NCBI GenBank assembly: GCA_024703915.1 | Contig: CP087969.1 | Span: forward strand, 5,456,001 to 5,520,000 | Source: Massilia sp. H-1 | Lineage (GTDB): Bacteria; Pseudomonadota; Gammaproteobacteria; Burkholderiales; Burkholderiaceae_D | Direction of reading: 5' to 3' | Length of the DNA stretch: 64,000 nt | In this document: positions 40,821 to 49,672 of the stretch, piece by piece | Position numbering within the stretch: position 1 is the first letter of the stretch | Layout: every line of letters begins with the position of its first letter | Notes under the pieces: generated by a model | What the model was told of the DNA's origin: nothing | Databases searched by the model: none | The model's input: the letters and a program-made list of their open reading frames with translations, nothing else | Made by a program: the position numbers and the translations under genes

Positions 40821-41515
40821 GGAAAAGCCTGCGTCTACGACAAACTCGCGTCAAGGCCAATACATTACAACTACTATAGGGATTATGATCCGCAGACCGG
40901 GCGATATGTGGAGAGTGATCCCATTGGATTAGGGGGCGGGCTTAATACCTATGCCTATGTCAATTCGTCACCGCTCCGAGCGACGGACCGATTTGGCCTT
41001 GCATGTCCGCCGCAACTTAAGGCGACGGGGCAGTGCATCGATTCTAGTACCTATGATCCCGCGTGATGGGACAAAAACTGTCGCAGGGGATGCTGGATCG
41101 GACAGTGCAGCAATCATGAATATCAAGAATTTGGATATTTCGGATGCAACGGAAAATTTCTGCAATCATAGATCCAAGCGACGTTTTTAAGATTGTTTCC
41201 GGTTCGAGCAATGAGACAAATGAAGGGATTAAAGGTGCTATTGTAATTACGCCATCGAGTACGAAAGCAATTTGTCATTCGCATCCTAAAGGTGGCGATT
41301 ATTCTGCGGCTCCTGGGTACGGTGATGATGGCGTGGTTAACGGTGGCTATCCGAATTACATCGTAAGAAATGGCACGGTAGGAGTTGTTGAGCGCGTCTC
41401 AGGGCAATACCAGTTCCGCATTTTGCGGGGCAGGCTCAGTCGACCGGAACAGCGTGCAACTCAAGATGAGCTAGACAATTTCCAGAAGAGGGCATGTGGG
41501 TGCAATGGTGAATAA
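40821..41515 (+). pseudogene. Orphan RHS tip 2: RHS core plus HSHP-type metalloprotease-like toxin domain
   Basis: An RHS C-terminal fragment with no start of its own: the frame is open only from an in-frame TAG at 40818. The core reads HYNYYRDYDPQTGRYVESDP, then IGLGGGLNTYAYVNSSPLRA and the DRFGL boundary. The variable tip contains AIVITPSSTKAICHSHPKGG and DYSAAPGYGDDG: an HxHP ... S ... D arrangement reminiscent of JAMM or DUF4329-type metal sites. Two frame breaks (near 41062 and 41150) occur in the tip. It is best seen as a silent cassette that could replace the tip of the full locus. Confidence 0.65.
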
Positions 41516-41951
41516 AATTTTTCATTTACGAGTTGGATTCGCTGGCCCTGCTGTGCATCTCCGAATTTTTATATTGCTGTTGACTGTCGGTGTTGCTGGC
41601 TGTGTTTTGCTTCCGCCGAAGCAGTCTCCGGAAAGCACTGCAGATGTATTTTTCAATCCTGATAAAGTGTTGGGCCAAGAGATTTCTGTGACAGGATATT
41701 TGAGGTACACCTTTGAGAACAGAAACTTGTACCCCGACAAGATCCATTCAGAAAAGTCCCGTGATCGGTCTTGCTTGCCCGTTTTGATTATGCTAAGCGA
41801 GAAGAACTTGCTTAAGGTGGCGGGCGAGCTTGATGGCGCCAATGTGGTCATTGAGGGCACAATCGAGAATGTGGCCCCACCGGGAATGGTTGCATTTTTC
41901 ACCTGCAAACCTGTTGGAATCAAAGTGAAGAATATTCGGCGGCGAAACTGA
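41505..41951 (+). CDS. Lipoprotein, candidate immunity protein for tip 2
   Basis: About 148 aa starting MVNKIFHLRVGF; the ATG lies inside the last codons of the tip, so the two are translationally coupled. A signal peptide ends in a lipobox (LLTVGVAGC). The mature part has ISVTGYLRYTFENRNLYPDK and LDGANVVIEGTIENVAPPGM, an OB-like beta pattern seen in small lipoproteins. Low GC and position mark it as the likely cognate immunity protein, acting in the periplasm. Confidence 0.65.
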   Translation: MVNKIFHLRVGFAGPAVHLRIFILLLTVGVAGCVLLPPKQSPESTADVFFNPDKVLGQEISVTGYLRYTFENRNLYPDKIHSEKSRDRSCLPVLIMLSEKNLLKVAGELDGANVVIEGTIENVAPPGMVAFFTCKPVGIKVKNIRRRN

Positions 41952-42065
41952 GGGCGTACGGTAGCAGGGTCATAGGGTAGCAGGGTAGCAAGGTAAGGTC
42001 CGGCAATCATACACAAGCTGGTCTGTAGCCATCCTCGTCGCCCATTCACTCTTCTTTATTAAGCA

Positions 42066-42120
42066 AAAATGCCGTCCCCAACCCGCTGCTTCGCGCGGGT
42101 TCCGGGACGGCTTCTGTTTT
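42066..42120. terminator. Bidirectional intrinsic terminator, element copy 2
   Basis: Same hairpin as in copy 1 (GCCGTCCC ... GGGACGGC at 42071-42112), with the A-run shortened to five and one extra GC in the inner stem. It ends leftward transcription of the copy 2 XRE gene and rightward read-through from the tip 2 immunity gene. Confidence 0.78.
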
Positions 42121-42147
42121 AGCGGCTAAGGAAAACCCCGCCAGTCG

Positions 42148-42519
42148 CTAGCTGCTCAAGTTTCCCATCATCTGCTTGGTCTGGTACTTGATGATCATCC
42201 CGTCGAGCAGTGCCTTGACGATCCGGCGTTCCTCGTCGGGCATGTTGCTGACCGCCTCGAACTGCAGCGCCAGGTCGTCGGACGGCCCGCGCTCGGCTTC
42301 ATCGAAGACCAGCGTGTCCAGGCTCAGGTGCAAGGCCTTGGCCAGCCTGACCAGCGCCTCGAGCGTTGGCTGCGCCGTTCCCGCCTCATACCGCTTGATC
42401 TGGTTCACGTGAATCTGCGCGGCATCGGCCAGACCCTGCTGCGTGAAATTCTGCGCCTTGCGAAACTGGATCAAACGGGATGAAAACATGGGCGATAGGA
42501 AAAGGATGACGGTGCCCAT
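42148..42519 (-). CDS. XRE-family regulator of element copy 2
   Basis: Differs from the copy 1 protein by a single visible residue (RYEAGT for RYEGGT in the recognition-helix flank), with several silent changes. The frame is intact in both copies, showing that this AT-balanced gene escapes the lesions that affect the GC-rich genes. The alternative start at 42489 again gives the better fit. Such similar repressors would be expected to cross-regulate both elements. Confidence 0.85.
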   Translation of the reverse strand: MGTVILFLSPMFSSRLIQFRKAQNFTQQGLADAAQIHVNQIKRYEAGTAQPTLEALVRLAKALHLSLDTLVFDEAERGPSDDLALQFEAVSNMPDEERRIVKALLDGMIIKYQTKQMMGNLSS

Positions 42520-42623
42520 ACTGTACCCCCTGGTATCTTAAAAGGTGTTCGACATGTCCATTATACGATATAATAAAAGTACAGTATAAGGGTCTTGACA
42601 GCTTTTTAGTGAAAGAGGGATTT
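42518..42623. promoter_or_regulatory. Divergent promoter/operator region, element copy 2
   Basis: Identical to the copy 1 region: ATACTGTAC and GTACAGTAT inverted pair (42518-42526 and 42579-42587) around a -10 TATAAT (42569-42574). Perfect conservation of this non-coding stretch contrasts with scattered changes in the neighbouring genes. Confidence 0.65.
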
Positions 42624-45600
42624 ATGCCCCGTATCCCCGATGCCGACATCGAGCGGCTCAAGAATGAAGTGGCGGTCGAGCGCCTGGTGGCGTCGGCCTA
42701 AGCATCGCCCTCAAAAAGTCCGGCAAGGACCTGATCGGCACCTGTCCCTTCCATGAAGACGGCGAGCCCTCGCTGGTGGTGACGCCCTCGAAAAACCTGT
42801 GGCATTGCTTCGGCTGCCAGAGCGGCGGCGACGCCATCGCCTGGGTGATGAAGCTGCGCGGCGTGTCCTTCCGCCACGCGGTCGAGCTGCTGCACGCCGA
42901 TCCGGCGTTCGCCGCCGACGCCCAGGCGGCGCCGGTCAAGCGCACCAGCGTGCGCAGTTTGCTTAAGCTGCCGGTAGCCTTCGACGCCGACGAGCAGGCC
43001 TTGCTGAACCAGGTGGCTAAGCTACTACGGCGAGACCCTGAAGCAGTCGCCCGAGGCGCTGGCCTACCTGGCGGCACGCGGGCTGGATCACCCGGAACTG
43101 GTGCATCACTTCAAGCTGGGCTACGCCAACCGCACGCTGGGCCTGCGCCTGCCGGAAAAGAACCGTAAGGCGGGCGCGGAGATCCGCGCGCGCCTGGAGA
43201 AGGTGGGCATCTACCGCGAGAGCGGGCACGAACACTTCAACGGCTCGCTGGTGGTGCCGGTGACCGACAGCGCTTAAGCAACGTGCTTGAGGTGTACGGC
43301 CGCAAGATCAGCGACGGACTGCGCAAGGGCACGCCGCTGCACCTTTACCTGCCCGGGCCGCACCGCGGCGTGTGGAACGGTGCTGTGCTGGCGGCCTCAA
43401 ACGAGATCATCCTGTGCGAGTCGCTGATCGACGCCATGACGTTCTGGTGCGCTTGGCTACCGCAACGTGACGGCCAGCTACGGCGTGGAGGGCTTTACGG
43501 ACGAGCACCTGGCCGCGTTCCGGGAACACGGCACGAACCGCGTGCTGATCGCCTACGACCGCGACGAGGTAGGCAGAGCGCGCCGCCGACAGGCTGGCCG
43601 CGCGCTTGATCGCCTGCGGGATCGACTGCTTCCGGATCCAGTTCCCGAAGGGGATGGACGCCAACGAATACGCGCTCAAGGTGCAGCTTACCGCCAAGAG
43701 CCTGGGGGCGCTGATCCGCAAGGCGGCGTGGATGGGGCGAGCGGGAAATACGGACGACGCCCCGTGCGCACTGCAAGCGAAGGCATCGCGCCCGAGCAGC
43801 GGGCGGCCGTGCTTAAGCAGCGGTGCCCGTGAGCGTTCTTCCTTTAGCCGCTAAAGAAGAGCCTGAGCCAGCCGCGCCAGTGCCGCTGCCCGCGTCGCCC
43901 ATGCCTGGACCGTCGTTTGCGCTGGACGCCGATGTGCGCGACAACGAGGTGGCGCTGGCGTTCGCCGAGCGGCGCTACCGGGTGCGCGGGCTGTCCAGGA
44001 ACCTGGCCTACGACGTGCTGAAGGTGAACGTGCTGGCGTCAAGCGGGGACGCCTTCCACGTCGACACCTTCGATCTGTACAACGCGAGAGCGCGGGCCAG
44101 CTACATCGCGCAGGCGGCGCTCGAGCTGCGGGTGGCCGAAGACACGCTCAAGACCGACCTTGGCTAGACTGCTTCTGAAGCTCGAAGCGCTGCAGGAAGA
44201 GCGCATCCAGGGGGGCTGAAACCGAAAGAACCAGAAGCGGTGACGATGGAGGCGGCCGAGCGCGAAGCGGCGCTGGACTTGCTGGCCGCGCCCGACCTGT
44301 TGGATCGGATCGCAGCCGACTTCGACGCCTGCGGCATCGTGGGCGAGGCGACCAACAAGCTGGTGGGTTACCTGGCCGCGACCAGCCATCGCTCGATGCG
44401 CCGCTGGCGATCGTGATCCAGTCGTCGAGCGCAGCCTAAGCAAAAGCTCGCTGATGGACGCGGTGCTGGCCATGATGCCGGGCGAGGAACGGGTGAAATA
44501 TAGCGCGATGACGGGTCAGTCGCTGTTCTACATGGGCGAGACGAACCTGGAAGCACAAGATCCTGGCCATCGTGGAAGAGGAAGGCGCCAGCCGCGCCAG
44601 CTATGCCTTGAAACTGCTGCAGTCGGAGGGCGAACTGACGATTGCCACCACCGGAGCCGATCCCAAGACCGGCAACCTGGTGACGCAGGAATACCGGGTC
44701 GAGGGGCCGGTGATGATGTTCCTGACGACGACGGCCATCGACATCGACGAGGAACTGATGAACCGCTGCCTGGTGCTGAGCGTGGACGAAGACCGCGCGC
44801 AGACGCGCGATCCACCGCTTGCAGCGCGAGAAGCGCACCTTGCAGGGGTTGGTGCGAAAGGAGCAGAAGCAGAAAATACTGGACCTGCACCGCAACGCCC
44901 AGCGCCTGCTGCGAAAACTGGCCGTGGTCAACCCGTACGCCGACCAGCTGACGTTCCTGGACGACCGCACGCGCACGCGGCGCGATCACGAGAAGTACCT
45001 GACGCTGATCGACACCATCGCCTTGCTGCACCAGTTCCAACGGCCGGTCAAGAACGCCACCGTGGGCGGCGCGAGCGTGGAATACATCGAGGTGACGCTG
45101 GCCGACATCGAGGCCGCCAACCGGCTGGCGCACGAGGTGCTGGGCCGCAGCCTGGACGAGCTGCCGCCGCAGACCCGGCGCGTGCTGGCCGCGCTGCATG
45201 GCTGGGTCGAGTGCGTGACGCAGGAACGGCAGCTGCGCCGGGCCGATGTGCGCTTCACGCGCAGCGACGTGCGGCGGGTGACGAGCCTGTCGGACACGCA
45301 GTGCTGCATCCACGTCGAGCGCCTGATCGCGCTCGAGTATGTGCTGGTGCATCGCGGCACGCGCGGGCAGTCGTTCGAATACGAGCTGCTTTACGACGGG
45401 GCGGGCAGTAACGGCGCGCCGTTCGTGGTCGGGCTGATCGAGGTCCAGGCGCTGCGAAACGCGGGTACGATTGCGAGTTCACGGGGGCGGGCGGGCAGGT
45501 TCACGGGGCCATCCCGGGCCGATCACGGGGGTGATCCGGCGCCATTGCGGAGCGCCGGATATGGCGGCGCGCCGTCAGCGACGGGCCTTGCTGACGAATT

Positions 45601-45700
45601 GCCTGGCTCTGGCGGGAAAACGCACGCCACCGGCGCCGATGACAAAGCCGCGTCGTACCCGCCTATCTCCCTGGCCGCCGCGGCGGTATCGGCAGGCTAG
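42624..45700 (+). CDS. CHC2 / TOPRIM / P-loop primase-like protein, copy 2 (frame-broken)
   Basis: Homologue of the copy 1 protein, over 95 percent alike by eye. It keeps the zinc finger (SKNLWHCFGCQSGGDAIAW in one frame, where copy 1 has lost an A), the TOPRIM segment and the VEEEGA/LTTTAIDIDEEL ATPase region. Lesion sites differ partly: here the P-loop reads GCCTAAGC (44434-44441) where copy 1 has GCCGGC, and GCTAAGC (43016-43022) stands where copy 1 has GCCGGG. Two lesions (extra G near 44551; missing bases near 44810) are shared by both copies. The pair shows which lesions are likely artefacts. Confidence 0.78.
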
Positions 45701-45702
45701 CC

Positions 45703-46830
45703 ATGGCCCGTAAAGGCGAACGCGGGATCCGCCAGAAGCAGCGCACGCTGCGCGCCAAGCGGCAGGGGCTGTGCGCGCCAGCGCCCCCGATCCGGCGGCT
45801 TAAGCAACCTGCTGCGCGCCTACCAGAAGGCCTTCCTGGAATGGACCGTGACGAGCGGCCTGGCCGTGTCGACGGCGTCGATCCGCCGGCGTGCCCTGGA
45901 CAGCTTCATCGTCTGGTGCGACGAGCGCGGGCTGGACCGGCCGCAGGACATCACGCGCCCGATCCTGCAGCGCTACCAGGGCCACCTGTACCACTACCGC
46001 AAGGCCAACGGTGCGCCGCTGTCGTTCAACACCCAGGCCACGCGGCTGCTGCCGGTGGTGGCCTTCTTCAAGTGGTGCGCGCGAAAAAACCATATCCTGA
46101 ACAACCCGGCGTCGGACCTGGTGCTGCCCAAGCCGCCGCGCCAGCTGCCGCGTCACTTGATGAGCGTGGCCGAGATCGAGGCGGTGCTGAACCAGGCCGA
46201 CGTCGACACGCCCTCGGGCGTGCGCAACCGGGCCATGCTGGAAACGCTGTACAGCACCGGCATCCGGCGTGCCGAGATGATCGCCCTGACGCTGTACGAC
46301 GTGGACACCGAGCGCGGGACGCTGATGGTGCGGCAGGGGAAAGGACGGCGCGACCGCCTGGTGCCGATCGGCGCGCGGGCCTGCGCGTGGGTGGCGCGCT
46401 ACGTGCAGGAGGTGCGGCCGCAGTTCGCGCTGACGCAGGATCTGCGCACGCTGTTCGTGACCGACTACGGCGAACCGTTCGAGAACAACCGGCTGTCGGA
46501 CATGGTGAAGCTGCACATGCGCCATGCCGAGCTTCGCCAGTGGCGGCTGCCATGCCTTCCGCCACGCGATGGCGACCCACATGCTCGAGAACGGCGCCGA
46601 CATCCGCTACATCCAGGCGATCCTGGGCCACTCGGAGCTGTCGACCACGCAGATTTACACGCATGTGGCCATCGGCAAGCTGGAAGGCGGTGCACGCCTT
46701 GACCCATCCGGCGCGCATGGAGCGTGCTGGCGGGGTGCGCGGCGATGGCGAGGATGCCGACAAGGGCGGCGACGCGAACGCGCTCCTGGACGCGCTGGAG
46801 ACCGAATCTGCGGACGAGGCTTCGGATTAG
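45703..46830 (+). CDS. Tyrosine recombinase of element copy 2 (frame-broken)
   Basis: Same protein as in copy 1. Here the A-run at 46083-46088 is full length (CARKNHILNNPASDLVL reads through), while a base is lost near 45800 and one gained near 46682. The catalytic Arg, Lys, HxxR, GH and Tyr motifs are all present and unchanged. The two genes therefore give a complete consensus sequence of one active-looking recombinase. Confidence 0.87.
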   Translation: MARKGERGIRQKQRTLRAKRQGLCAPAPPIRRLKQPAARLPEGLPGMDRDERPGRVDGVDPPACPGQLHRLVRRARAGPAAGHHAPDPAALPGPPVPLPQGQRCAAVVQHPGHAAAAGGGLLQVVRAKKPYPEQPGVGPGAAQAAAPAAASLDERGRDRGGAEPGRRRHALGRAQPGHAGNAVQHRHPACRDDRPDAVRRGHRARDADGAAGERTARPPGADRRAGLRVGGALRAGGAAAVRADAGSAHAVRDRLRRTVREQPAVGHGEAAHAPCRASPVAAAMPSATRWRPTCSRTAPTSATSRRSWATRSCRPRRFTRMWPSASWKAVHALTHPARMERAGGVRGDGEDADKGGDANALLDALETESADEASD

Positions 46831-46851
46831 CCGTTCAACCCGGGACGAACT

Positions 46852-46868
46852 CCGTTACGGCGTAACGG
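46852..46868. repeat. GTTACG palindrome, site 1 of copy 2
   Basis: CCGTTACGGCGTAACGG, identical to site 1 of copy 1 and in the same position before the small DNA-binding gene. Confidence 0.7.
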
Positions 46869-46889
46869 TCTAACATCAAGGAGGCGATG

Positions 46890-47160
46890 ATGGCAAAGAC
46901 AGCGGCAGAAAGGCAGGCGCAGTATCGCGCAACGCGCTACAAGGCCTACCACGAGGTGACGGCGAGCGGCGCCTGAATACCTGGGTGAGCACGGGAGCGC
47001 ACCTGGCGCTGGAGCGGTTGGCCAGACGTTACGGCGTAACGCGGCGGGAAGTGCTGGAGCGCCTGATCCGTGCCGAGGATGACGGCGTGCTGGCTTAAGC
47101 ATCGGCATGGACACGCCGGAGTGGGATGCCTACTTCGGGGTGAAGAATGTTACGCAGTAA
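46890..47160 (+). CDS. Small DNA-binding protein, ribbon-helix-helix-like, copy 2 (frame-broken)
   Basis: Same as the copy 1 gene, including the AAGGAGG ribosome site, the lesion after VTASG and the GCTTAAGC lesion near 47093. Because both copies carry the same two lesions, either these are context-driven sequencing errors or the gene was already broken before duplication; the Ala-Gly context of the second favours error. Sites 2 and 3 of the palindrome lie at 47027-47041 and 47149-47161. Confidence 0.6.
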
Positions 47161-47161
47161 C

Positions 47162-47783
47162 GCAGGTGCAATGCCTGTCGACAAGCCTGCGAAAGACCTG
47201 GTCAGCCGCTGCTGCGGTACTTCCAGCCGCGCGGCGGATTCCAACGGCCACGCTTGAATCTAGCTTGGCGTAGAAAGGCGCGCTCGATCCCTCGCTTGCC
47301 GCCGCGCTTCGCCGTCAACCAGCTACCTGCCACGCAAGAGCACAGCCCCTCCGGGGTAAATGCCTGCGGCATTTAACATAGCGCGGCATTCCGCAAAGTT
47401 GCGCCAGTCGCTGCGCTGGCGCTTCGCTTGGTGGCGCAACCCCGCGCTGCGCCGGGCCCTACGGGTTCGCGGAACGTCGCTCTATGTCTGGCGCCCCTGC
47501 GCGTCTGCCAGGCCAGCATGTGCGCCTTGGGGCGCAGGGCTCTGGTCAGGGGCACGGCACGCGCTCCGTGCGCCCCGGCGCACTCGCTTGCGGCCGCGCT
47601 TCGCCGTCAGCCAGGTGCAAACCACGCAACCACAACGACAACCGCCACCCCAGCGGCCGCTGGCGCGCCAAAACTACGCCTTGCAGCATTGCGGTTTGCG
47701 GCCCAGAATACGCGTCTAGAAAAAATTTAGCCAATGCAGGGAGAATATCAACACGCACGCGCGCAAGTCGTTGAAGCGTATAG
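47162..47783. other. Structured non-coding region of element copy 2
   Basis: Matches 40198-40820 almost exactly, including the AAATGCC hairpin, with a 3-base difference near 47668 and one extra dinucleotide near 47762. No gene is credible. Preservation of so long a non-coding stretch in both copies fits recent duplication and cannot by itself prove function. Confidence 0.5.
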
Positions 47784-48444
47784 GGAAAAGCCTGCGTCTA
47801 CGACAAACTCGCGTCAAGGCCAATACATTACAACTACTACCGGGATTATGATCCGCAGGTAGGACGCTATGTGCAAAGTGATCCTCTTGGTTTGCGCGGG
47901 GAGTCAATACATATGCGTATGTACGGGGAGCCCGATGTCGCGTATTGACCCGCTAGGACTTATAGATATTTATGTGGGCGGATTCTTAGACGATTGGGTT
48001 TCGCATATTGTGGAATCGCAAGTCCCCGGAGGCAGTCAGTATTTTAGTTGGACGCAAAGATCGGAATTAACGGATTTCATTAATAAAGTACCCGCCGGTG
48101 AGCCGATCAATATTTACGGTCATAGTTACGGTGGAGACACTGCTGCATGGGCGATTATTGACTCTGACCGAAATGTCGATTCGTTGACCACGCTGGATCC
48201 CGTAAGTCGGTTCAAACCTGACTTCAGAGCGCTGAGATGCAGAGTCGGAACATGGAATAACTCTAATGCCACGCCGCCTAAGTGGAATCTAAGTGACTAT
48301 GTTGCTGGGATTGGCGGAAGGTGGGGTACGGGGCCATCAGGTATCGCCTCGAGTCACGTAAATGTCAATGTTCATCATGAGAACTATGAAGCTCTACGGG
48401 AAGCAGTGAAACCTGCTTCCCCAAGTTTGAATTGCGGTTGCTAA
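47784..48444 (+). pseudogene. Orphan RHS tip 3: RHS core plus GHSYGG hydrolase-like toxin domain
   Basis: Again an RHS end without a start, open only from the in-frame TAG at 47781. The core is HYNYYRDYDPQVGRYVQSDP, then LGLRG and VNTYAYVRGSPMSRIDPLGL with one lesion near 47900. The tip (about 165 aa) carries PINIYGHSYGGDTAAWAI, a GxSxG nucleophile elbow of alpha/beta hydrolases, with SLTTLDPVSRF offering an Asp and a C-terminal HVNVNVHHENY offering a His. A lipase or esterase toxin is the natural reading. Lower GC than the core. Silent unless joined to a full RHS gene. Confidence 0.67.
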
Positions 48445-48477
48445 TCTCAACTCGCCACTAAGGAAAGGTAGCACTTT

Positions 48478-48984
48478 ATGTTGCTTCTAGGTCGTCGAAT
48501 GTTGGCTCTGTTCCTTCTGTTGATGCTTGGGGCATGTACGCTATCGTCACCGGACGACCTGCTATTCGAGTCGGTCGATGCGGTACAGCTGTCTAAAGTG
48601 CCTGGACTTTGGGAAATCGAGCGTGTAGAGGGAGTGAATAAGGAAGCTATTTGGCTTGCAAGGGTTCGATTTTCAAGTGTGCATGACTTGCTCAAATTTT
48701 CACGTACAGAGTCCTTGCACCTTACATATCAGGCAGCGCTGTGTAACGAGCAGAATTTCAAGCGCAGAGAGATTTTCGTGTTTCCACTTTTGAGGATTGG
48801 AACATACGCGCAAGGGGATTTCAGCCGCCCCAGGTTGAACGATCTAGAGCAGTTTCAGGGAACCGAATGGTCGTTTGACATATCACGCATTCATACCTAT
48901 CGCTGGCGCCGAAGTGGCTCGCGCGGAGGGGAAATCGGGATCAAGCTCATGAAACTACTTTGGTTACGCGGTCTCGCCCGATAG
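48478..48984 (+). CDS. Lipoprotein, candidate immunity protein for tip 3
   Basis: 168-aa intact frame. The signal peptide ends in a lipobox (LALFLLLMLGAC, then TLSS), so the product is a membrane-anchored periplasmic lipoprotein. The mature sequence (VPGLWEIERVEGVNKEAIWL, FKRREIFVFPLLRIGTYAQG, FDISRIHTYRWRRSG) matches no family I know. Position 33 bp after tip 3 suggests immunity to the hydrolase domain. A lipoprotein immunity partner fits a phospholipase acting at the periplasmic face. Confidence 0.62.
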   Translation: MLLLGRRMLALFLLLMLGACTLSSPDDLLFESVDAVQLSKVPGLWEIERVEGVNKEAIWLARVRFSSVHDLLKFSRTESLHLTYQAALCNEQNFKRREIFVFPLLRIGTYAQGDFSRPRLNDLEQFQGTEWSFDISRIHTYRWRRSGSRGGEIGIKLMKLLWLRGLAR

Positions 48985-49156
48985 CGTTTGTTTGGAAATA
49001 CGCGGTATGCATATGATTCCCGTCGAATCGTCATTGTCAAACACTGTGCGAGTGCCAGCTGCGCAATTGCAGGGGGTTATGGAGCACGTTAAATTGGGAG
49101 GCGGAGGCAGCTGAGGGTTTAAGGGGACGGGGTCAGGTCTAAGGGGACGGGGGCAG
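48985..49156. other. Intergenic region with GGGGACGGGGTCAGGTC repeats
   Basis: No gene is evident. Near its right end TAAGGGGACGGGG(T/G)CAGGTC occurs twice in tandem (about 49119-49158), leading straight into the element-end sequence GGTCCGGCGATCGTACAC. It corresponds in position to the GTAGCAGGGTC repeats before element copies 1 and 2. Confidence 0.5.
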
Positions 49157-49240
49157 GTCCGGCGATCGTACACATACTAATCTGTAGCCAGCCTGGCGGA
49201 CGCTTGATCTGGTTCCCGTGAATCTGCGCGGCATCGGCCG
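49157..49240. mobile_element. Remnant of a third primase-recombinase element
   Basis: It begins with the element left-end string (GGTCCGGCGATCGTACAC, then CTGTAGCCAG) and jumps at about 49198 to CGCTTGATCTGGTTCCCGTG, then AATCTGCGCGGCATCGGCC, which matches the middle of the XRE gene of copies 1 and 2 (35431-35470). The terminator and XRE 3' end are deleted and everything beyond is lost. This shows that a third element once followed tip 3. Confidence 0.7.
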
Positions 49241-49672
49241 GGCCCCAGGCACGCTGTCGCTCCGCGAAGCGGGGTCACCCATTAGCCAGGCAAGGTCAAG
49301 TCGATAATACAACCCCGGCGCCTCGATTTATCGAGGCGCAATCGTTTTTGCCAATGCACGATAGCCTATCGCACCTGGTTTCTCAGGTTGTGGTTACGAA
49401 GCAATCGCACCAGTCACCCATCAGGATCTAGCAGTCGGTCTTAACAGACCCGGCTGCCCTGGCGGCAATTGCCGCCCCAGAAAAACGTTGGTACCGTCAC
49501 GTGTCCCAAGTTCAAACAGTTCGTATGGTTGCCGGGTTGCGGCCCCACCCTTTGCTGGCTCACGCTTCCAGGCGATTACTTGTCTTGCACTGGCGGCAGA
49601 TACTGGCGTCCAATCAGTCGCCGTAGATTTTCACCAACCCCACGAGCTGGCTCACCAGTTCTGCCGTGATCG
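49241..49672. other. Non-coding 3' flank of the IS110-type transposase gene
   Basis: About 430 bp without a credible gene. Hairpins are visible: CGCCTCGATTTATCGAGGCG (49320-49339) is a perfect 20-bp inverted repeat followed by a T-run (GTTTTT), and GGCGGCAATTGCCGCC (49460-49475) is another. Long non-coding flanks of IS110/IS1111 elements encode the bridge RNA in the families where this has been shown; which side depends on the subgroup. Confidence 0.5.
49320..49356 (+). terminator. Hairpin with T-run
   Basis: A perfect inverted repeat (CGCCTCGA-TTTA-TCGAGGCG) followed after CAATCG by TTTTT. It has terminator form for rightward transcription, or it may be a structural part of an insertion-sequence RNA. 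Confidence 0.5.

Larger units (their letters stand above)
35037..40862 (+). mobile_element. Primase-recombinase element, copy 1
   Basis: A unit of about 5.8 kb that recurs nearly identically at about 41998-47825. It runs from GGTCCGGCGATCGTACAC to the base before the RHS-core codons CATTACAACTAC. It encodes a leftward XRE regulator, a divergent primase-like protein, a tyrosine recombinase and a small DNA-binding protein, followed by about 620 bp of structured non-coding DNA. No transposase or terminal inverted repeat is evident. Mobility is inferred from the recombinase, the duplication and the remnant third copy. Confidence 0.65.
41998..47825 (+). mobile_element. Primase-recombinase element, copy 2
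   Basis: Second copy of the element, offset from copy 1 by 6,960-6,965 bp throughout. Gene order, promoter, palindromes and the long non-coding tail are the same; differences are scattered base changes and small indels. The offset equals element plus the intervening tip 2 cassette, so the duplicated unit is 'element + RHS tip + immunity'. Confidence 0.65.
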
